DNA of 64,000 nucleotides from Pseudomonadota bacterium (GTDB taxonomy: Bacteria > Pseudomonadota > Alphaproteobacteria > Sneathiellales > Sneathiellaceae). Below, piece after piece: positions 25,452-34,783 of the stretch. Each line of letters begins with the position of its first letter. Within the stretch, counting starts at the first letter, position 1. The notes beneath the pieces were generated by a model, which saw only the letters and a program-made list of their open reading frames with translations, did no database searches and was not told the origin of the DNA. Location: assembly GCA_024743055.1 (NCBI GenBank), contig JANSXH010000001.1, positions 248,001 through 312,000 of the forward strand, in the 5' to 3' direction. Position numbers and translations under genes: made by a program.

Positions 25452-26216
25452 ATGACACAGGCCGAAAAAGCGAAGCAATTCAAATCACTACACATCCCCG
25501 GTTCCCCACTTGCACTCTATAATATTTGGGATGCCGGCAGCGCAAAAGCAATTGAGAAAAAAGGCGCCAAAGCCGTTGCGACCGGCAGCTGGTCTGTTGC
25601 AGCAGCACAGGGATATAAAGATGGTGAAGCCATTCCCCTTGAGTTCGTGCTACAGATCGCGCGCCGCATATCCGACACCGTAGAAGTCCCTCTGACATTG
25701 GATTTTGAAGGAGGCTATGCTGCGGATCCCGCAACTCTCACCAAAAATGTCCGCCAGGTAATCCAGGCAGGTGCAATTGGTATTAATTTTGAGGATCAAA
25801 TTGTCGGTGGATCCGGCTTATATGACATTGCCGATCAAGTAAATCGTATTAAAGCCATTCGTGAAGCTGCAGAGCAGGAAAATGTCCCGCTTTTCATCAA
25901 TGCCCGGACGGATGTATTTTTGAAAGCCGGCCCAGATGCAAACCATGCGGATCTGATGGAGGAGGCACTTAATCGTGGAACAGCCTATGCTGAAGCTGGA
26001 GGCGATGGCTTTTTCGTCCCTGGATTGACCGACTCTTCGCTGATCAAACAAGTCTGTTCGGAAAACTCCCTCCCGGTAAATGTCATGATGCGGGGAGAGT
26101 TGAATTCAGTCCGCAAAGTAGCGGAACTTGGTGTTGGTCGAGCCAGCTTTGGTCCTGGCCCATATGTTACTGCAATGTCTGATCTGGCCAACCGCTTTGA
26201 GGAGGCTCTTGGCTAA
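25452..26216 (+). CDS. Isocitrate lyase/PEP mutase superfamily protein
   Basis: 254-residue TIM-barrel protein of the ICL/PEP mutase superfamily. Seen: WDAGSAKAIEKKGAKAVATG, the metal-binding strand LTLDFEGGY (about 81-89), GINFEDQ (about 116-122) and NARTDVF (about 152-158). The KKCGH loop of isocitrate lyases and the EDKxxxKxNS gate of true PEP mutase are missing, so it is more likely a C-C lyase or hydrolase acting on a 2-oxo or 2-hydroxy acid (oxaloacetate decarboxylase, 2,3-dimethylmalate lyase or a related branch). It is the third gene of the DAO/Rid operon, 48 bp downstream of the Rid gene. Confidence 0.88.
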   Translation: MTQAEKAKQFKSLHIPGSPLALYNIWDAGSAKAIEKKGAKAVATGSWSVAAAQGYKDGEAIPLEFVLQIARRISDTVEVPLTLDFEGGYAADPATLTKNVRQVIQAGAIGINFEDQIVGGSGLYDIADQVNRIKAIREAAEQENVPLFINARTDVFLKAGPDANHADLMEEALNRGTAYAEAGGDGFFVPGLTDSSLIKQVCSENSLPVNVMMRGELNSVRKVAELGVGRASFGPGPYVTAMSDLANRFEEALG

Positions 26217-26268
26217 AAATCCTTGATTGCAGTGGACTGTTGCAACCACTGCACCATATTGCTGAGTT

Positions 26269-27144
26269 ATGAAACAAAAACTACTGTCGATCTTTTCTCT
26301 TCTCAGCCTCTTTGTGTTGAGCGCCTGCACAGATACAGCCGTCGCCATCGCCAATGCTCCGACGGCTTTTTTTGACGGGACGATAGAGCGCAACATTGTC
26401 TATGACCCAGCCACAGGCCAGATGCTTGACATCTATACGCCAATCCTGGCGGCAGAAGAAAAGCTGCCGGTGATTGTCTTCTTTTATGGTGGTCGTTGGA
26501 CAAAAGGACAAAAGGAAGACTTTGCCTTCGTCGGTACAGCCCTTGCGGAAAACGGGTTTGTAGTTGTCATCCCTGATCATCGGAAATACCCGGAGGTCCT
26601 GTTTCCCGACTTCGTTGAAGATGGTGCCAAAGCGGTAAACTGGGTCCAAAATAATATTAGTGATCATGGCGGCAAAGCCGATACCTTGTTCCTGTCCGGG
26701 CATTCTTCTGGCGCCCATATTGCCTCCCTCCTCGTCGTGGATGAGAGGTATCTGGAGCCACAGACCTTACAATCCATCAAAGGCTTTGCGGGACTTGCCG
26801 GGCCCTATTCCTTCACGCCGGAATCAGAGGATCTGAAAATCATGTTTGGTCCTCCATCTCAATATCCTGATATGCAGGCGACGACTTTTATTGACGGCAA
26901 GGAGCCACCGGTCCTCCTTCTCTATGGGAGCGACGATAAAAGCGTCGGCCTTTTCAATCTTGAACGGCTGGAGCAGGAAATCAGGGACAATAACGGCCAA
27001 GTAGAGACGATCATTTATCCGGACACGGGCCATGTTGAAATTGTCGGCGCCTTGTCCTGGATCCTGAGATCAAAAGCACCGGTTCTAGAGGATATGACTA
27101 CCTATTTCAAAAATATAGCCGCCACCAGCTCGACTACTGAGTAA
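26269..27144 (+). CDS. Lipoprotein alpha/beta-hydrolase (esterase)
   Basis: 291 residues. A lipoprotein signal with lipobox LSAC gives the lipidated cysteine at residue 20. The alpha/beta-hydrolase core shows FFYGGRWTKG in the oxyanion position (YGG replaces HGG) and the nucleophile elbow SGHSSGAHIA (Ser at about 146). A late Asp (LLYGSDDKSVG) and His (DTGHVEIV) complete the triad. It resembles the carboxylesterase/BD-FAE group and should face the periplasm. It is 52 bp after the PEP-mutase-fold gene and may or may not belong to that operon; its end almost touches the convergent LysR gene. Confidence 0.9.
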   Translation: MKQKLLSIFSLLSLFVLSACTDTAVAIANAPTAFFDGTIERNIVYDPATGQMLDIYTPILAAEEKLPVIVFFYGGRWTKGQKEDFAFVGTALAENGFVVVIPDHRKYPEVLFPDFVEDGAKAVNWVQNNISDHGGKADTLFLSGHSSGAHIASLLVVDERYLEPQTLQSIKGFAGLAGPYSFTPESEDLKIMFGPPSQYPDMQATTFIDGKEPPVLLLYGSDDKSVGLFNLERLEQEIRDNNGQVETIIYPDTGHVEIVGALSWILRSKAPVLEDMTTYFKNIAATSSTTE

Positions 27145-27145
27145 G

Positions 27146-28057
27146 CTACTCCCGTCCAGTGCTATGATCCAAAATCCAGTCTCGTATATCTGAAGCGGCG
27201 GGACTGAGGGGGCGGGTCTTTGACCAAACCAGATAGAAGCCAAGCCCCGTTTTCCAGCTCCAATCCGTACGCGCGGCTAGCACGCCATCATTCACAAGTG
27301 ACCTGGTAATATGCTTCCAGCCAAAAGCAAAACCCTCACCCGCCATCGCCGCTTGCAAAACCATGGCGTAGTCATTGAGGCGCAAACCACCCTGCACGGT
27401 CGGATTGTGGACACCGAAATGGGCGAACCATTGCTGCCAGGTTGGCCGTTCGCGGATCGGCTCCTCCAAGTGAATAAGTCTTTGATGTAATAGATTGGGC
27501 AAACTTCTCAGATTGGTCGCCGCGGCCATAACCCGCGGCGACGCCACAGGATAAATTTCTTCCGGGGCGATCAGGGCAGCCTCGCATCCTGGCCAGCTAC
27601 CGTCCCCCCTCCGCACCGCCAGACTGATATTCTCCGCATCGATATCCGGCTCCCGATCACTTGTCTGAAGCCGCAGATCTATTTCGGGGTGATGCTGGTG
27701 CAGCGCCGCAAGGCGGGGCATCATCCAGTAAAAGTTAAAGGCCGAGGAGGCATTCAGGGTCACATATTCCGACGGCGAGAGCTGCTTCACCGATTGGGCC
27801 GAGCTTAACAGCTGCTCACATACACGGCTGACATCAGCAAAGAGCCGATCGCCTGCCGCTGTCAGGTTGACTTTTTTATGCTGCCGTTTGAACAAGGCCA
27901 CACCGAGGGAGCTTTCCAGCTGCTTAATCGCGGCACTGACAGCGGGTTGCTGGACATTCAATTCCTCTGCTGCCCGGGTGAAAGACCCCAAACGTGCCGC
28001 CGCTTCAAACACCATGATATGGCGAGGGGAAGTAACAAGGCGCCAGAGTTCTTGCAT
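27146..28057 (-). CDS. LysR-family regulator, GcvA-like
   Basis: 303 residues with an N-terminal winged helix (MVFEAAARLGSFTRAAEELN, then QQPAVSAAIKQLESSLGVAL) and a periplasmic-binding-like effector domain. The ARLGSFTRAAEEL form and the short first domain resemble GcvA, the regulator of the glycine cleavage system. It is divergent from the MttB-family/dimethylglycine dehydrogenase-like operon, which yields folate one-carbon units and N-methyl glycine derivatives, so control of that operon is a reasonable inference. The 95-bp gap contains several T-N11-A candidates but no single convincing one. Confidence 0.93.
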   Translation of the reverse strand: MQELWRLVTSPRHIMVFEAAARLGSFTRAAEELNVQQPAVSAAIKQLESSLGVALFKRQHKKVNLTAAGDRLFADVSRVCEQLLSSAQSVKQLSPSEYVTLNASSAFNFYWMMPRLAALHQHHPEIDLRLQTSDREPDIDAENISLAVRRGDGSWPGCEAALIAPEEIYPVASPRVMAAATNLRSLPNLLHQRLIHLEEPIRERPTWQQWFAHFGVHNPTVQGGLRLNDYAMVLQAAMAGEGFAFGWKHITRSLVNDGVLAARTDWSWKTGLGFYLVWSKTRPLSPAASDIRDWILDHSTGRE

Positions 28058-28152
28058 AACTTACACTTATCCAATGCATCATATTAATGAGGGATCACAA
28101 GCATACAGCATTAAGATAGAATTATGCAAACAGCTGAGATCAGGATTATCAA

Positions 28153-29673
28153 ATGGCACGACGCGCAAGAAAATCCCGCGGCCAGGCAGCAAGCTCAGGA
28201 GGCATTCAGGTATCTCCTTATATACAGCGAACCCTGCCCTTCTTCGATGTGCTTGATGAGGAAAAAATCTCCCAACTTGAAGCTCAGGTCAACTGGATCC
28301 TGGAAGACGTGGGAATTGCCTTTCGCGACGATCCGGAAGCGCTCGATCTTTGGAAAACAGAGGGAGCTCGGGTTGAAGGAGACATTGTCCGGGCTCCAGC
28401 TGACTGGATTCGCGATCTTTGCGGCAAGGCGCCCCAGGAATTCACCCAGCTCGCCCGCAACCCTGAACGATCAGTGATCATTGGCGGGACAAACCAGGTC
28501 TTTGCACCGATCTATGGAGCGCCATTTGTTCGGGATCTTGAGGGAGGGCGGCGGTATGGCGATATCGCGTCTTTTCAGGACCTTGTTCGCCTGACCTATC
28601 TCCATCCGAATTTGCATCACGGCGGTTTTGTCACCTGTGAACCCTGTGATATTCCCGTCAGCAAGCGGCATCTCGATATGCTGTACGCCCATATGACCTT
28701 GTCGGACAAGCCCCATCTCGGGGCGATTACCGAGATGAGCCGGGCTCAGGACAGCGTCGACATGGCGGAAATTGTTTTTGGCCGAGAAGTCATGGATAAC
28801 AACTGCGTCATTCTTGGCAATGTGAATACCAACTCACCCTTGTTGGTCGACAAGGTGGTAACTGAGGCGGCGCGGGTTTATTCCAGCCGCGGTCAGGGAA
28901 TGATCGTTGCGCCCTTCATCCTGACGGGCGCAATGGGACCGGTTTCGACCGCTGCGAGCGTCGCCCAGGCCATGGCAGAAGCGATGATCGTCTGCGCTTA
29001 TGTCCAACTGCTCCGCCCCGGCGCGCCTTTTGTTCTTGGCAACTTCCTGTCTTCTATGTCCCTGAAATCCGGCGCGCCGACTTTTGGCATGCCGGAACCC
29101 GTCATGTCGAACTATGCCATCGGTCAGCTCGCGCGCCGGGCAGGCTTGCCCCTACGCTGCGGAGGCTCCCTGACGGCATCAAAAATTGAGGATGCCCAGG
29201 CGGCCTACGAGAGTGCTGATTCCATGCATTCAACCATGCTCGCCGGTGCCAATTTTGTTTTGCATGCAGCGGGCTGGCTGGAAGGTGGCCTCTGTACCGG
29301 ATTTGAAAAGCTGATCATGGATGCGGATCGACTTGGTGGCTATCAGAAGGTTTTGAGCGAGGGTTTGGATACCTCAGAGGAAGCCTTTGCCCGGGACGCT
29401 TATTCGGAGGTCGATCCCGGCGGTCATTTCCTAGGATGCAGCCACACCATGCGCAACTACCAGACCGCCTTCTATTCACCGGAGTTGAGTGACAGCGAGA
29501 ATGTCGAGAGCTGGGAAGAAGGGGGATCGAAGGATATGCGGCAACGAGCTCATCAACGCTGGACCAATATGATCAAAAGCTATGAACCCCCGCCCATTGA
29601 TCCGGCTGTGAAAGAGGCCTTGCAGGCCTTCGTTGCCAAGCGCAAGGAAGAGCTGCCAGATGCCTGGTACTAA
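28153..29673 (+). CDS. Trimethylamine methyltransferase (MttB) superfamily protein, non-pyrrolysine
   Basis: 506 residues reading straight through to a TAA, with no in-frame amber codon, so it is not a pyrrolysine MttB. It matches the MttB/COG5598 family: N-terminal LEDVGIAFRDDPEALDLW, central GGFVTCEPCDIP, and the barrel strands GAMGPVSTAASVAQAMAEA and GNFLSSMSLKSGAPTFGMPE. Non-pyrrolysine members demethylate quaternary amines such as glycine betaine, passing methyl to a corrinoid protein. No corrinoid protein gene is adjacent. It is 34 bp upstream of a GcvT-containing flavoprotein and divergent from a LysR gene, which suggests stepwise demethylation of a betaine-like compound. Confidence 0.9.
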   Translation: MARRARKSRGQAASSGGIQVSPYIQRTLPFFDVLDEEKISQLEAQVNWILEDVGIAFRDDPEALDLWKTEGARVEGDIVRAPADWIRDLCGKAPQEFTQLARNPERSVIIGGTNQVFAPIYGAPFVRDLEGGRRYGDIASFQDLVRLTYLHPNLHHGGFVTCEPCDIPVSKRHLDMLYAHMTLSDKPHLGAITEMSRAQDSVDMAEIVFGREVMDNNCVILGNVNTNSPLLVDKVVTEAARVYSSRGQGMIVAPFILTGAMGPVSTAASVAQAMAEAMIVCAYVQLLRPGAPFVLGNFLSSMSLKSGAPTFGMPEPVMSNYAIGQLARRAGLPLRCGGSLTASKIEDAQAAYESADSMHSTMLAGANFVLHAAGWLEGGLCTGFEKLIMDADRLGGYQKVLSEGLDTSEEAFARDAYSEVDPGGHFLGCSHTMRNYQTAFYSPELSDSENVESWEEGGSKDMRQRAHQRWTNMIKSYEPPPIDPAVKEALQAFVAKRKEELPDAWY

Positions 29674-29707
29674 GACCAACCACAACTGACAAACTGAGGA
29701 CAAAGCT

Positions 29708-32173
29708 ATGCCTGAAATCCAAAAAGCGGAAAGCATCGGAAGTAAAAAACTCCCCTCCCATGCGAAAGTTGTGGTGATTGGTGGCGGTGTTGTTGGCTGT
29801 TCGATCTTGTTTCATCTGGCCAAATTCGGCTGGAAGGACGTTGTGTTACTGGAGCGGGATGAATTGACCTCAGGTTCCAGCTGGCATGCGGCGGGGCAGA
29901 TCCACACCATCAGCTCCGATCCGAATATCAGTCGCCTGCAAAGCTATACCATTGATCTTTATAAGGAGATTGAGGAAATATCCGGGCATTCCGTTGGCTT
30001 GCATATCACCGGCGGTTTCTACGCGGCTTCGACAAAGGAATGGTACGACTATCTAAAGCGGGAACGGTCAAAAGCCCGGTATATGGGGCTACAGCAAGAG
30101 TTTATCTCGCCAAAGGAATTGGCAGAGCGGCATCCACTGATCGATCCCAAGCATTATTTTGCCGCCCTCTGGGATGATCAAGACGGCGACCTCGATCCCT
30201 CCGGTGCGACCTATGCCTTTGCCAAGTCGGCCCGTGTCCATGGTGCGCAGTATTTCACACATACACCGGTAACAGCCGTCAATCAGCGCCCAGATGGTAG
30301 CTGGGATGTGACGACCTCCAAAGGCCAGATCAATGCCGAGCAAATCGTCAATTGCGGCGGTCTGTGGGCCCGTGAGGTTGGACATATGGCCGGTATCAAC
30401 CTGCCGGTTCAACCGATGGAGCATCATTATCTGATCACCGAAACCATCCCGGAGATTGAGGAGCGCATGAAACAGGGGGAAAGCGCCCGCCTCCCCGCCG
30501 GGATCGATTATGAAGCAAACATCTATTTCCGGCAGGAGCGACATGGCATGCTGCTCGGCACCTACGAGCCGAAATCCACCCCCTGGAAAGTAGACGGCAC
30601 CCCTTGGGACTTTGGTCATGAGCTGCTGCCGCCGGATCTCGATCGTATCGCCGACCGTCTGGAAATGTCCTTTGAACGCATCCCGACCATCGGTGAAGCC
30701 GGCATCAAAAACACCATCAATGGCCCCTTCACTTTCGGGCCGGATGGCAATCCGATGATTGGCCCGGTGCCCGGCATGAAAAACTACTGGGTGGCTGTCG
30801 GGGTCATGGCGGGCTTCTGTCAGGGCGGCGGCGTTGGCCTGACAATGGCGGAATGGATGATTGATGGGGAGCCCTCCATCGATGTCTGGGCCATGGATGT
30901 GGCCCGGTTTGGGGAGTTTGCCACGGCGGACTGGGGCACCATCAAATCATCAGAGAATTACGAGCGCCGCTTTGTCATGACGTTCCCCAATGAGACCCTG
31001 CCCAAAGGCAGGATGCAGAAAACCACCGCGCTTTATGACCGCCTGGTCGCCAAAGGAGCCCGCATGGGCCAGAGTTTTGGTCTTGAAAACGCCCTCTGGC
31101 TCGCCGACGGCCCGGACGATGCCCATGAGGAACCGACATTCGAGCGCAACCGCAGTCACGACTATGTAGCCCGGGAGATCAAGGCTGTTCAGGATGCTGT
31201 TGGCGGGGTCGAAATTGCCAATTATTCCAAGCATGAATTCAAAGGCCCTGGTGCCCACGCTTATCTCGATCGCACCCTTGCCGGATACATCCCGAAACCC
31301 GGTCGCCTGACCCTGACCCCCATGCTGACACCGAAAGGTAAGCTCTATGGCGACCTGACCATTGCCTGCCTCTCTGAAGATCACTATATGCTCTTCGGTT
31401 CCGGCGCCATGCAGGAAGCCCACCGGCGGTGGTTTGAAAAGGACCTGCCGGAGGACGTGACCTACACTAATGTATCGGACGACTGGCATGGCATTGCCAT
31501 ATCAGGCCCCAACTCTCGGGAGCTGCTGTCACGCATCACCCGAGATGATGTATCCGCCGACAGCTTCAAGTTTCGAGATGTCCGGCAGACCAGCGTGGGC
31601 GACGTGCCGGTCATCCTGAACCGCATCAGTTTTTCCGGGGAGCTCGGCTTCGAGATCTACTGCCGACCCCAATATTTGCTGCGTCTGGCGGAAGCCATTG
31701 AAGAAGCCGGCGCTGATCTCGGCTATCGCTGGTATGGCGCCCGTGCCCTGATGTCGATGCGGCTGGAGAAAGGCTGGGGTGTCTGGACCCTGGAATATCG
31801 GCCCGACTTTGACGCCATCCAAAGCGGCATGGATATCTTCATCAACTGGAAGAAAGAGTTTGTCGGCAAAAACGCCACCCTCGCCGCTCGTGATGCCGGG
31901 GTGGCACAGAAGCTAGTGACCATGACCATAGATGTCGACGGCATCGATGTGAGTAATGATGAAGCCATTTTAAAAGACGGCACTGCTGTCGGTTATGTAA
32001 CTTCAGGTGGTTATGCCCACAGGGTCGGACGCTCCATGGCCATGGGATATGTGGCCTCTGAACATGCCGCTGCCGGGAATAGGCTCGATATTGAAATTCT
32101 AGGGGAGACCTACGCTGCGGAAATTCTTGGGGGACCAATCTATGATGCAAACGGGGCGAACCTGCGGGCCTAG
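29708..32173 (+). CDS. Dimethylglycine/sarcosine dehydrogenase-like flavoprotein with GcvT domain (second copy)
   Basis: 821 residues with the same architecture as the gene at 12361: FAD motif VVVIGGGVVGCSILFHLAKF (21-40), GSSWHAAG with the probable covalent-FAD His at residue 60, linker domain, then a folate-binding GcvT half (SFSGELGFEIYC, GARALMSMRLEKGWGVW). The N-terminal tail is ten residues longer. Similarity to the first copy is clear, but they are diverged enough to act on different substrates. Second gene of the operon led by the MttB-family gene. The product should be a demethylated amino acid plus methylene-tetrahydrofolate. Confidence 0.92.
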   Translation: MPEIQKAESIGSKKLPSHAKVVVIGGGVVGCSILFHLAKFGWKDVVLLERDELTSGSSWHAAGQIHTISSDPNISRLQSYTIDLYKEIEEISGHSVGLHITGGFYAASTKEWYDYLKRERSKARYMGLQQEFISPKELAERHPLIDPKHYFAALWDDQDGDLDPSGATYAFAKSARVHGAQYFTHTPVTAVNQRPDGSWDVTTSKGQINAEQIVNCGGLWAREVGHMAGINLPVQPMEHHYLITETIPEIEERMKQGESARLPAGIDYEANIYFRQERHGMLLGTYEPKSTPWKVDGTPWDFGHELLPPDLDRIADRLEMSFERIPTIGEAGIKNTINGPFTFGPDGNPMIGPVPGMKNYWVAVGVMAGFCQGGGVGLTMAEWMIDGEPSIDVWAMDVARFGEFATADWGTIKSSENYERRFVMTFPNETLPKGRMQKTTALYDRLVAKGARMGQSFGLENALWLADGPDDAHEEPTFERNRSHDYVAREIKAVQDAVGGVEIANYSKHEFKGPGAHAYLDRTLAGYIPKPGRLTLTPMLTPKGKLYGDLTIACLSEDHYMLFGSGAMQEAHRRWFEKDLPEDVTYTNVSDDWHGIAISGPNSRELLSRITRDDVSADSFKFRDVRQTSVGDVPVILNRISFSGELGFEIYCRPQYLLRLAEAIEEAGADLGYRWYGARALMSMRLEKGWGVWTLEYRPDFDAIQSGMDIFINWKKEFVGKNATLAARDAGVAQKLVTMTIDVDGIDVSNDEAILKDGTAVGYVTSGGYAHRVGRSMAMGYVASEHAAAGNRLDIEILGETYAAEILGGPIYDANGANLRA

Positions 32174-32220
32174 CCGAGCCTTCTGAATTTCTGATTGCGG
32201 CAATTATAAGATTTTTGATT

Positions 32221-32270
32221 TGCCGTCTGTACAAAGCGAGCGGAATGGATTAGGTTGCCGTCAGTATAAA
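32221..32270 (+). repeat. Two 15-bp direct repeats, 35 bp apart
   Basis: TGCCGTCTGTACAAA (32221-32235) and TGCCGTCAGTATAAA (32256-32270) differ at two positions. They lie in the 276-bp gap between the flavoprotein gene and the MFS gene, 180 bp before the MFS start. They could be regulator half-sites or a local duplication. Confidence 0.5.
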
Positions 32271-32331
32271 AAATCCGAAGTCGAATGAACATGATAGCAA
32301 CCACCAGCTGCCGCTGAACTAATCTAGATTG

Positions 32332-32389
32332 TACGCACCTTTGCGTATGTCTGCTGCTTCATTCGCGGCTTTTTCCCATATTTAAATAT
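32332..32389. promoter_or_regulatory. Palindromes in the MFS gene upstream region
   Basis: TACGCA-CCTT-TGCGTA (32332-32347) and ATATTTAAATAT (32378-32389), the second 60 bp before the start codon. Either could be an operator controlling the efflux gene; no regulator gene is adjacent, so this is weak evidence. Confidence 0.35.
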
Positions 32390-32449
32390 TCCCGTTATTC
32401 ACCTCGCGCGCCTGCGCAATGGAATGACTCCCAGTAAATTGGATTTCTT

Positions 32450-34003
32450 ATGCGTTCTGATAAATCTACAGACGATTTAGCTCAACAATCGTCTCTAAAC
32501 TCAAATATCCCTGCAAAGGCCGGCCGGCGTGAATGGATCGGCCTTGCCGTCATTGCCTTGCCCTGCATGATTTACTCCATGGATCTGACGGTCCTTAATC
32601 TTGCGGTACCTGAGATGGCCCGGGCCCTCAATCCCAGCGCCAGCCAGTTGCTCTGGATTATTGATATCTATGGCTTCATGGTCGCCGGTTTCCTGATGGT
32701 GATGGGCGCTATGGGAGACCGTATTGGCCGAAAACGCCTTTTGCTCATTGGCGCTTTTGCCTTTGGTATCGCCTCTGTCGTTGCCGCCTTTTCCCAGACT
32801 GCAGAGCAGCTTATCCTCGCCCGGGCGCTATTGGGCGTCGCCGGAGCGACCCTTGCCCCCTCTACCCTGTCCCTTCTCACCAACATGTTTTTGGATGAGA
32901 AACAGCGCACCTTTGCCATTTCCATGTGGATCATGAGCTTCTCCGTGGGTGGTATCATCGGCCCGATTGTGGGCGGCGTGATGATTGAGTATTTCTGGTG
33001 GGGATCGGTGTTTCTTGTGGCCGTGCCGCCGATGATCCTGCTGTTAGTACTCGGCCCTTTTCTGCTGCCTGAACATCTGGATCCCAATGCGGAAGGAATA
33101 GACATTGCCAGCGCGGCTCTTTCCTTGCTGGCGGTCCTTGCCTTCATCTATGGTGTCAAGAACTGGGCGGAGAACGGTATGAACCTGATCGCAGCTGTAG
33201 CAATTGTGCTCGGATGCCTGATCGGATATGTCTTCTTCAAGCGGCAGAAAATGTTGGAGAATCCCTTGGTTGATATGGGGCTTTTCCGATCACCCATCTT
33301 CTCCTTGTCCCTCGCCATCAACGGGATCGCCTTGTTTTTCCTGTTTGGCGCGTTCATTTTCATCGCTCAGTATCTGCAACTGGTTGCGGGATTGTCACCG
33401 CTTCAGGCCGGTCTCTGGTCGCTCCCCGCAGCCATTGCCTTCACCGCAGCCTCTCCTTTCATCGCGACGCTTGCCGACCGGTTTTCTGCGGTGACGATTT
33501 TGGCGACTGGTCTGTTTTTCTCAACCACGGGCTTCGCCATGATGGCAATGTCAACGGACATTGTTCCAGTGGTGATTTCGAGTGTGATATTCTCGATTGG
33601 CTTCACACCCGTCGTTGGATTGACCATTGGGTTTATTGTCGGCTCAGCGCCGGTTGAGAAGGCAGGTGTCGTCTCGGCCATTTCCGAAACAAGTGTTGAA
33701 CTTGGCGGCGCTCTGGGTATTGCCGCGCTCGGGAGTCTAATGACAAGTATCTATCGGCTGCAGATGAGCAAGGTAGATCTCCGGGTTTTTCCAGAAAAGA
33801 TGGCGGATAATGCCAGGACGACATTAGCGGGCGCCGTTGAGGCAGCATCCAGGATGGAGGAGAGCCTCGGGGTGGAAATGCTCGAGACAGCGAGATCCGC
33901 CTTTATGACAGCCTTCCATATTACGGGATGGCTCGCTGCCATTGCCCTGCTTATTCTGGCATTTGCGACTCTCTGGGTCCTGAGAGAAAAGAAGGTTGCG
34001 TAA
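32450..34003 (+). CDS. MFS efflux transporter, DHA2 (14-helix) family
   Basis: 517 residues. Family motif D1 is seen in helix 1 (LTVLNLAVPEMARALNPSAS) and motif A after helix 2 (GAMGDRIGRKRLLLIG). About 14 hydrophobic segments can be counted, as in QacA/SmvA-type drug:proton antiporters, and the large loop near 430-470 is amphipathic as in that group. It stands alone, with a 276-bp upstream region carrying palindromes and a strong terminator directly after it, so it is probably monocistronic. Confidence 0.92.
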   Translation: MRSDKSTDDLAQQSSLNSNIPAKAGRREWIGLAVIALPCMIYSMDLTVLNLAVPEMARALNPSASQLLWIIDIYGFMVAGFLMVMGAMGDRIGRKRLLLIGAFAFGIASVVAAFSQTAEQLILARALLGVAGATLAPSTLSLLTNMFLDEKQRTFAISMWIMSFSVGGIIGPIVGGVMIEYFWWGSVFLVAVPPMILLLVLGPFLLPEHLDPNAEGIDIASAALSLLAVLAFIYGVKNWAENGMNLIAAVAIVLGCLIGYVFFKRQKMLENPLVDMGLFRSPIFSLSLAINGIALFFLFGAFIFIAQYLQLVAGLSPLQAGLWSLPAAIAFTAASPFIATLADRFSAVTILATGLFFSTTGFAMMAMSTDIVPVVISSVIFSIGFTPVVGLTIGFIVGSAPVEKAGVVSAISETSVELGGALGIAALGSLMTSIYRLQMSKVDLRVFPEKMADNARTTLAGAVEAASRMEESLGVEMLETARSAFMTAFHITGWLAAIALLILAFATLWVLREKKVA

Positions 34004-34319
34004 TTGTAGCGGAGCGGTTTCGGAAGCTTTGAATCCGCGACCGCTCCGCTACATTTTTGTCTTTTTCCACTTGCGCAGACTTTTTTAAGTCACACGCATT
34101 ACTTTTTTTGATGCGGAGAATAAGAAAGCAAATAAATTGACGCGAGCCTTGGTTACCCAACGTTTTTTAGTCAATTTGTTTATATCGAAAGGTCTACGTA
34201 TTATAGCCGAATTTCGATAATATCATTTTTAAACAAGGGATTAGCAGTCTGTTAAGAATCTTTCCTGTAATAACTATTCATCCGTAAAGGGTGAAGTAAA
34301 AAAATAAATGGAGAGAAAG
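34004..34319 (+). other. Intergenic region, AT-rich upstream of the Cache gene
   Basis: 316 bases with no convincing gene. The first 50 bases hold the MFS terminator. The last ~200 are markedly AT-rich and should contain the promoter of the Cache protein gene, although I see no clear consensus for a specific sigma factor. Confidence 0.6.
34005..34068 (+). terminator. Intrinsic terminator of the MFS gene
   Basis: Perfect 14-bp arms (TGTAGCGGAGCGGT / ACCGCTCCGCTACA), starting one base after the stop codon, followed by TTTTTGTCTTTTT. Confidence 0.88.
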
Positions 34320-34772
34320 ATGTATCGTACCTTATCTATTATAGTTAGTATTGCTATATTAGCATTTTCCGGAATAGCCAGCGCTTCTGACAAAAAAGAG
34401 ATCGTAATTTCCATGATGGACTCGGCGATTGAGCATTATGAATCCGTCGGCGAGGAGCAAGCCTTCAAGGATTTTGCTGTAAAGGAAAGCGACTATAACA
34501 AAGGCGAATTTTATATTTTTGTGACCGAGATGACCGACTTCAATCTGGTCTTTCACGGTGCCAACGAAAAACTGGTTGGTAAGAACCTCAGCAAGCTCAA
34601 AGATACGGACGGAAAGCCTTTCGTTATGGAAATGCGCGAAGTTGCGACAGGACCGGGCGAAGGCTGGGTAACCTATAAATGGACTCACCCTGTCACTAAG
34701 AAAATCACTCCGAAACAGACCTACGTCAAAAGAACTGGCGACGTTTATTTCGGGATTGGTTTCTTTGAATAA
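34320..34772 (+). CDS. Secreted single-domain Cache sensor protein
   Basis: 150 residues from ATG 34320, with GGAGA five bases upstream; an ATG at 34308 lacks a site. A signal peptide (LSIIVSIAILAFSGIASA) is followed by one Cache-type domain: EFYIFVTEMTDFNLVFHGAN, then LVGKNLSKLKDTDGKPFVME and GEGWVTYKWTHPVTKK. This is the usual ligand-binding strand pattern of sCache_2 sensors. No membrane anchor or output domain is present, so it would be a free periplasmic binding protein. A chemoreceptor gene follows 76 bp downstream, separated by a hairpin, so a role in presenting a ligand to that receptor is possible. Confidence 0.85.
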   Translation: MYRTLSIIVSIAILAFSGIASASDKKEIVISMMDSAIEHYESVGEEQAFKDFAVKESDYNKGEFYIFVTEMTDFNLVFHGANEKLVGKNLSKLKDTDGKPFVMEMREVATGPGEGWVTYKWTHPVTKKITPKQTYVKRTGDVYFGIGFFE

Positions 34773-34783
34773 TCCCTCACAGC

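Noticed and set aside
25452..26216. Isocitrate lyase or true PEP mutase
   Set aside because: Too short for isocitrate lyase, and neither the KKCGH nor the PEP mutase gating motif is present.
28153..29673. Pyrrolysine-containing trimethylamine methyltransferase
   Set aside because: No in-frame TAG within the gene; it reads to TAA at full length for the non-pyrrolysine group.
12361..32173. The two dimethylglycine dehydrogenase-like genes as a recent duplication
   Set aside because: They share architecture but differ through most of their length, so they are old paralogues, not a recent local repeat.
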